Assembly: GCA_003509235.1 (NCBI GenBank)
Contig: DONH01000451.1
Location: 1-8,511, forward strand
DNA from: Planctomycetaceae bacterium
GTDB lineage: Bacteria; Planctomycetota; Planctomycetia; Pirellulales; UBA1268
Direction of reading: 5' to 3'
DNA length: 8,511 nt
Positions 5,766 through 8,511 of the stretch are shown here, piece after piece. A model generated the notes under the pieces. The model did not search any database and had not been told where the DNA came from. It was given only the letters and a program-made list of their open reading frames with translations. Both the position numbers and the translations under genes were made by a program. Each line of letters starts with the position of its first letter. Within the stretch, counting starts at the first letter, position 1.

Positions 5766-6788
5766 ATGATAAATCGTAGACAATTCATTCGTGGCGGAGT
5801 CCTCACGGCAGGTGCAACCGCGCTTGCACCCAACTGGGTATATGCGCAGAAAGACGGGCCGGAATACTTCACGCTCGCCGTTCTCCCGGACACGCAGAAC
5901 TATTCATACAGGCATCCGGACATCTACACAGGCCAAACTCGTTGGCTGAAGGAAAACGCCGAAAAGTATCGGATTCCTTTCGTCTGTCATGAAGGCGATA
6001 TTGTTCAGAACAACGACGTTCTCGAATGGGAACGTGCCGTCGTCAGTCACAAGGAACTGGATGGCAACCTTCCCTATGGTCTCAACGTCGGCAATCACGA
6101 CTTCAACTGGACGTGGGTCAACGGGAATCGCGGAGAGATGATTCGCGATGTCTGCCGCATCGATCAATTCTTTCCTCCATCCAAATTCGAAAAGGAAAGC
6201 TGGTGGGGTGGATGTTTCGAAAACCGCAACCACAACAGCTACCAATATTTCGACGCTCCCGGCGGGCTGAAATTCCTCGTTCTGAACATTGAATTCGCTC
6301 CCCGCGACGTCGCTCTCGACTGGGGAACGGCCATCATCAAAAAGCATCCCGACCATCGCGTCATCATCGTGACGCACGCTTATATGGACAACGATGACAC
6401 CCGGCTGGGCGATGGCGATCGTGGCGTAAAACAATACTTTCCGGACGATAATGACGGCGACAGCATGTGGGAGAAGCTTGTTAGGAAACACAAGAACATT
6501 TTTCTGGTCCTGAGCGGGCACATTTGCAAAGATTCCCGCAACAATTTCAAGTTCGACACCAGCTACACGGAAACTGGCCTGCTCACCAGCAAAGGAGATC
6601 ACGGCAACGATGTGCACCAAATCCTGGCGGACTACCAAAGCCGCCCCAACGGAGGCGACGGTTTTCTCCGCCTAATACGCTTCACTCCGGAGAATAACGA
6701 AATCGAGGTCAAAACCTATTCCCCATTTAAGGACGAATGGCTGACGGCAGCGCATAACCAGTTCACCCTTCCCTATACCATGACCTGA
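5766..6788 (+). CDS. Tat-exported calcineurin-like metallophosphoesterase
   Basis: 340 residues. It starts MINRRQFIRGG, a twin-arginine signal (RRQFIRG) with a hydrophobic stretch and likely cleavage after VYA (residue 27), so it is exported folded to the periplasm or beyond. Metal-binding blocks appear in the correct order: PDTQ (D42), EGDIVQ (D78), VGNHD (N110, H111), VTHAY (H204) and SGHIC (H252). Two usual ligands differ: the first motif is DxQ rather than DxH, and the last is GHxC rather than GHxH. DxQ is seen in some PDTQNY-type relatives. The expected reaction is hydrolysis of a phosphomonoester or phosphodiester; the substrate is not predictable. GAGG lies 8 bp before the ATG. A phosphodiesterase remnant follows 15 bp downstream, suggesting a former pair for phosphate or phospholipid-headgroup scavenging (inference). 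It appears more GC-rich than its neighbours. Confidence 0.88.
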   Translation: MINRRQFIRGGVLTAGATALAPNWVYAQKDGPEYFTLAVLPDTQNYSYRHPDIYTGQTRWLKENAEKYRIPFVCHEGDIVQNNDVLEWERAVVSHKELDGNLPYGLNVGNHDFNWTWVNGNRGEMIRDVCRIDQFFPPSKFEKESWWGGCFENRNHNSYQYFDAPGGLKFLVLNIEFAPRDVALDWGTAIIKKHPDHRVIIVTHAYMDNDDTRLGDGDRGVKQYFPDDNDGDSMWEKLVRKHKNIFLVLSGHICKDSRNNFKFDTSYTETGLLTSKGDHGNDVHQILADYQSRPNGGDGFLRLIRFTPENNEIEVKTYSPFKDEWLTAAHNQFTLPYTMT

Positions 6789-6803
6789 TTACTGATTTCA
6801 AGG

Positions 6804-6971
6804 ATGAAGCACATTAAATCCTATCGCCGCCCTGCAGTTACTAATGCCCATCTATGTTACCCAGGCCGCGATCCAATCCTCATCGCCCCCAGTGGAATGT
6901 TCCTGCACGCACCGGAAAACAACCTGCCGGCATTTGCGAGCTGCCTCGAGCTTGCGTTCAGCTTAAATTAA
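6804..6971 (+). pseudogene. Truncated glycerophosphodiester phosphodiesterase remnant, 55 codons
   Basis: The ORF MKHIKSYRRP...SLN contains ILIAPSGMFLHAPENNLPAF followed by ASCLELAF. It aligns with the first conserved block of GDPD enzymes (UgpQ/GlpQ type), IAHRGASxxAPENTLPAFxxALELG. The catalytic His-Arg of HRG has become Pro-Ser and the conserved Thr of PENT is Asn. The reading frame stops just where the ELDV metal-binding motif should come, and the remaining 200 or so residues of a normal enzyme are missing. It cannot be catalytic. It starts 15 bp after the metallophosphoesterase, with AAGG directly against the ATG. The junction to AT-rich sequence after 6971 probably marks the deletion or rearrangement edge. 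Confidence 0.65.
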
Positions 6972-7050
6972 GGGAAGTAAAAGCTCCGTTTATTATTCCT
7001 TAAACCTGTTATTTTCAGGTGCACTCTTATATTTTTCGTAAGAAAATAAA
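6972..7050. other. AT-rich junction before the dehydrogenase-like gene
   Basis: The 79-bp spacer is much richer in A and T than the phosphoesterase region on its left. It contains a weak ACCTG/CAGGT hairpin (7004-7020), followed by TTATATTTTT. This could be a weak terminator for the upstream remnant or part of the promoter of the gene at 7051. Confidence 0.35.
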
Positions 7051-8511
7051 ATGAACTTACATCCATGCTATATGAACAAAATTAAAATACCATTTCCTAT
7101 CAGTGAATCTACGCTTTTAGTATCACTAATCCTCACCCTTCAAACTAATCTTTTTTGTGCTGAATCTAATCTAGTTCCCAAATGGATTTGGCCTGATCGA
7201 GCTCAAAAAACAGAATCGGTCTTTATGAAAAAGACCTTCACTTTAAGTCCTGCAAAGCTCAAGGGAGCAAGATTGCAAGCGACCTGCGACAATGAATTTA
7301 GTCTATTCCTCAACGGCAAGCCTGTGCTTGCAGGAGATGATTGGTCACAAAACTATTTCCGGGAAGTGGGAGATTTACTCCATCCCGGAAAGCCCAACTC
7401 ACTGGCAGTTGAAGCAAGGAACCAAGGCGGGATTGGAGGATTTGTACTCAAACTCTCCATTGATTCAGAAGAAGGAAAGGAGAGGATTGTAACAAACGAA
7501 ACTTGGTCTGGTTCAAGACAGTTTTTTGGTAAGTGGAAAGATCCAAACTTTGGTGATAAACACTTCAAGAAGGTAATTTCATTAGGAAAAATGGGGGATG
7601 CTCCCTGGGGTCCGGTATTTTCAAAACCTCAAACCAGTTCCCTTGAGTTCAGTTCAGAGCCAAAAGTGGCAAAAGGCTTTAAACTCGAGATGATTTACCG
7701 CGTTCCAAAAGAACTGCAGGGTTCCTGGGTAAGTATTTGTTCGGATCCTCAGGGAAAACTGATCGTGAGTGACCAAAAAGACAAAGGTCTTTTCCGGATT
7801 GACCCGCTCTTGAAAACGCCATCAGTCGAAAAGTTAAATGTTGAACTGAGCTCCGCCCAAGGTTTACTGCATGCCTTCGGTAGCTTATGGGTGAATGTCA
7901 ATGGAAAGGGTGCGGGAATTTACCGTCTGACTGACACCAATGGAGACGGAAATTATGACAAAAAGGTAGTCATAAAATCTCTTTCTGGCGCGGGAGAACA
8001 TGGTCCGCATGCTCTAGTTCTGGCTCCGGATGGAAAACACATTTATGTTGTAGGTGGTAATTACACCAAGCTACCCGAAATGGATCGTTCTCGAGTGCCC
8101 ACTAATTGGGGCGAAGATCATCTTTTGAAAAGGTTACCTGACGCCCGTGGCCATGCCAAAAACATTCGTGCACCCGGTGGTTGGATAGCCAGGTTCGATA
8201 AAAACGGTGAAAACTGGGAAACCATTGCAATGGGCTTCCGTAATACTTATGACATGGCTTTCAATGTCGATGGAGAACTCTTCGCTTACGATTCAGACAT
8301 GGAATGGGATGCGGGTACTCCTTGGTATCGCCCTACCCGTTTCTATCACGTTATTAGTGGTGCTGATTTTGGATGGCGCACTGGTACCGGTAAATGGCCG
8401 CAATGGTACCCGGACTGCGTCCCTCCCATTTATGGTATAGGACCCGGTTCTCCAGTGGGTGTCACCTCAGGTTTGGGTAGTCATTTCCCCGCCAAATACC
8501 AGAAAGCCATT
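7051..8511 (+). CDS. Secreted PVC-type 'membrane-bound dehydrogenase' beta-propeller protein (partial at right edge)
   Basis: The frame is open for 487 codons to the window edge. Numbered from the ATG at 7051, a signal-peptide-like core lies at about 21-36 (LLVSLILTL..NLFCA). Residues about 44-140 (KWIWPD...FSLFLNGKPV...FREVGDLLHPGKNSLAVEA) look like a galactose-binding-like beta-sandwich, as seen at the front of several glycan-related and PVC proteins. From about 205 a glucose/sorbosone-dehydrogenase-like propeller follows, with DTNGDGNYD (295-303), EHGPHALVLAPDGKHIYVVG (316-335) and GFRNTYDMAFNVDGELFAYD (395-414) followed by MEWDAGTPWYRPTR. The last blocks are hallmarks of the Pirellula/Verrucomicrobium-type dehydrogenase family. 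Relatives continue with HEAT-like repeats and a cytochrome c domain, which would lie beyond the window. The ATG at 7072 is an alternative start; neither has a clear Shine-Dalgarno. Likely envelope oxidation of a sugar or polyol, substrate unknown. Confidence 0.85.
   Translation, partial: MNLHPCYMNKIKIPFPISESTLLVSLILTLQTNLFCAESNLVPKWIWPDRAQKTESVFMKKTFTLSPAKLKGARLQATCDNEFSLFLNGKPVLAGDDWSQNYFREVGDLLHPGKPNSLAVEARNQGGIGGFVLKLSIDSEEGKERIVTNETWSGSRQFFGKWKDPNFGDKHFKKVISLGKMGDAPWGPVFSKPQTSSLEFSSEPKVAKGFKLEMIYRVPKELQGSWVSICSDPQGKLIVSDQKDKGLFRIDPLLKTPSVEKLNVELSSAQGLLHAFGSLWVNVNGKGAGIYRLTDTNGDGNYDKKVVIKSLSGAGEHGPHALVLAPDGKHIYVVGGNYTKLPEMDRSRVPTNWGEDHLLKRLPDARGHAKNIRAPGGWIARFDKNGENWETIAMGFRNTYDMAFNVDGELFAYDSDMEWDAGTPWYRPTRFYHVISGADFGWRTGTGKWPQWYPDCVPPIYGIGPGSPVGVTSGLGSHFPAKYQKAI

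Noticed and set aside
5904..6638. Minus-strand 244-codon open frame
   Set aside because: It is the antisense shadow of the metallophosphoesterase, whose plus-strand motifs are clear.
1..8511. CRISPR array or insertion sequence
   Set aside because: No regularly spaced direct repeats, no transposase and no terminal inverted repeats with target duplication were seen.

Overview
The window reads as a stretch of a bacterial chromosome from the Planctomycetota or a close PVC relative. Three things point there. First, a chromosomal parA-parB pair with parS sites lies behind adenosylhomocysteinase. Second, a minus-strand gene carries an N-terminal EQLEPRAMFS motif of the planctomycete LEPR-XLL type. 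Third, the right edge holds a large 'putative membrane-bound dehydrogenase' of the Pirellula/Verrucomicrobium family. The species assignment is inference.

Left third (1-3096), conserved housekeeping. The tail of ahcY ends in a textbook intrinsic terminator, followed at once by a parS-like site set in a 48-bp near-perfect palindrome. About 730 bp without a gene follow, then two more parS sites, then parA and parB overlapping by 8 bp. tRNA-Pro(UGG) closes this block. ParA and ParB presumably load on these parS sites to segregate the chromosome origin region.

Middle (3097-5765), a gene-poor accessory zone. Downstream of the tRNA lie about 740 bp with several perfect hairpins but no convincing gene. 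Next come a minus-strand LEPR-XLL-type small protein whose start is cut off by a one-base frame break, a GC-rich hairpin with a broken mini-ORF, and a two-gene minus-strand operon of small zinc-ribbon-like proteins. After these comes a plus-strand signal-peptide fragment that resembles the beginning of a secreted staphylococcal-type nuclease.

Right third (5766-8511). An intact Tat-exported metallophosphoesterase is followed after 15 bp by a 55-codon remnant of a glycerophosphodiester phosphodiesterase that has lost its catalytic His-Arg pair. An AT-rich junction then leads to the start of a secreted two-domain protein: a galactose-binding-like fold followed by a PVC dehydrogenase-type beta-propeller. 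It runs off the window.

Overall, a stable segregation locus and a tRNA border a region of small lineage-specific genes and gene remnants. Several frame breaks lie in or near short A or T runs, so both decay and assembly indels must be considered.
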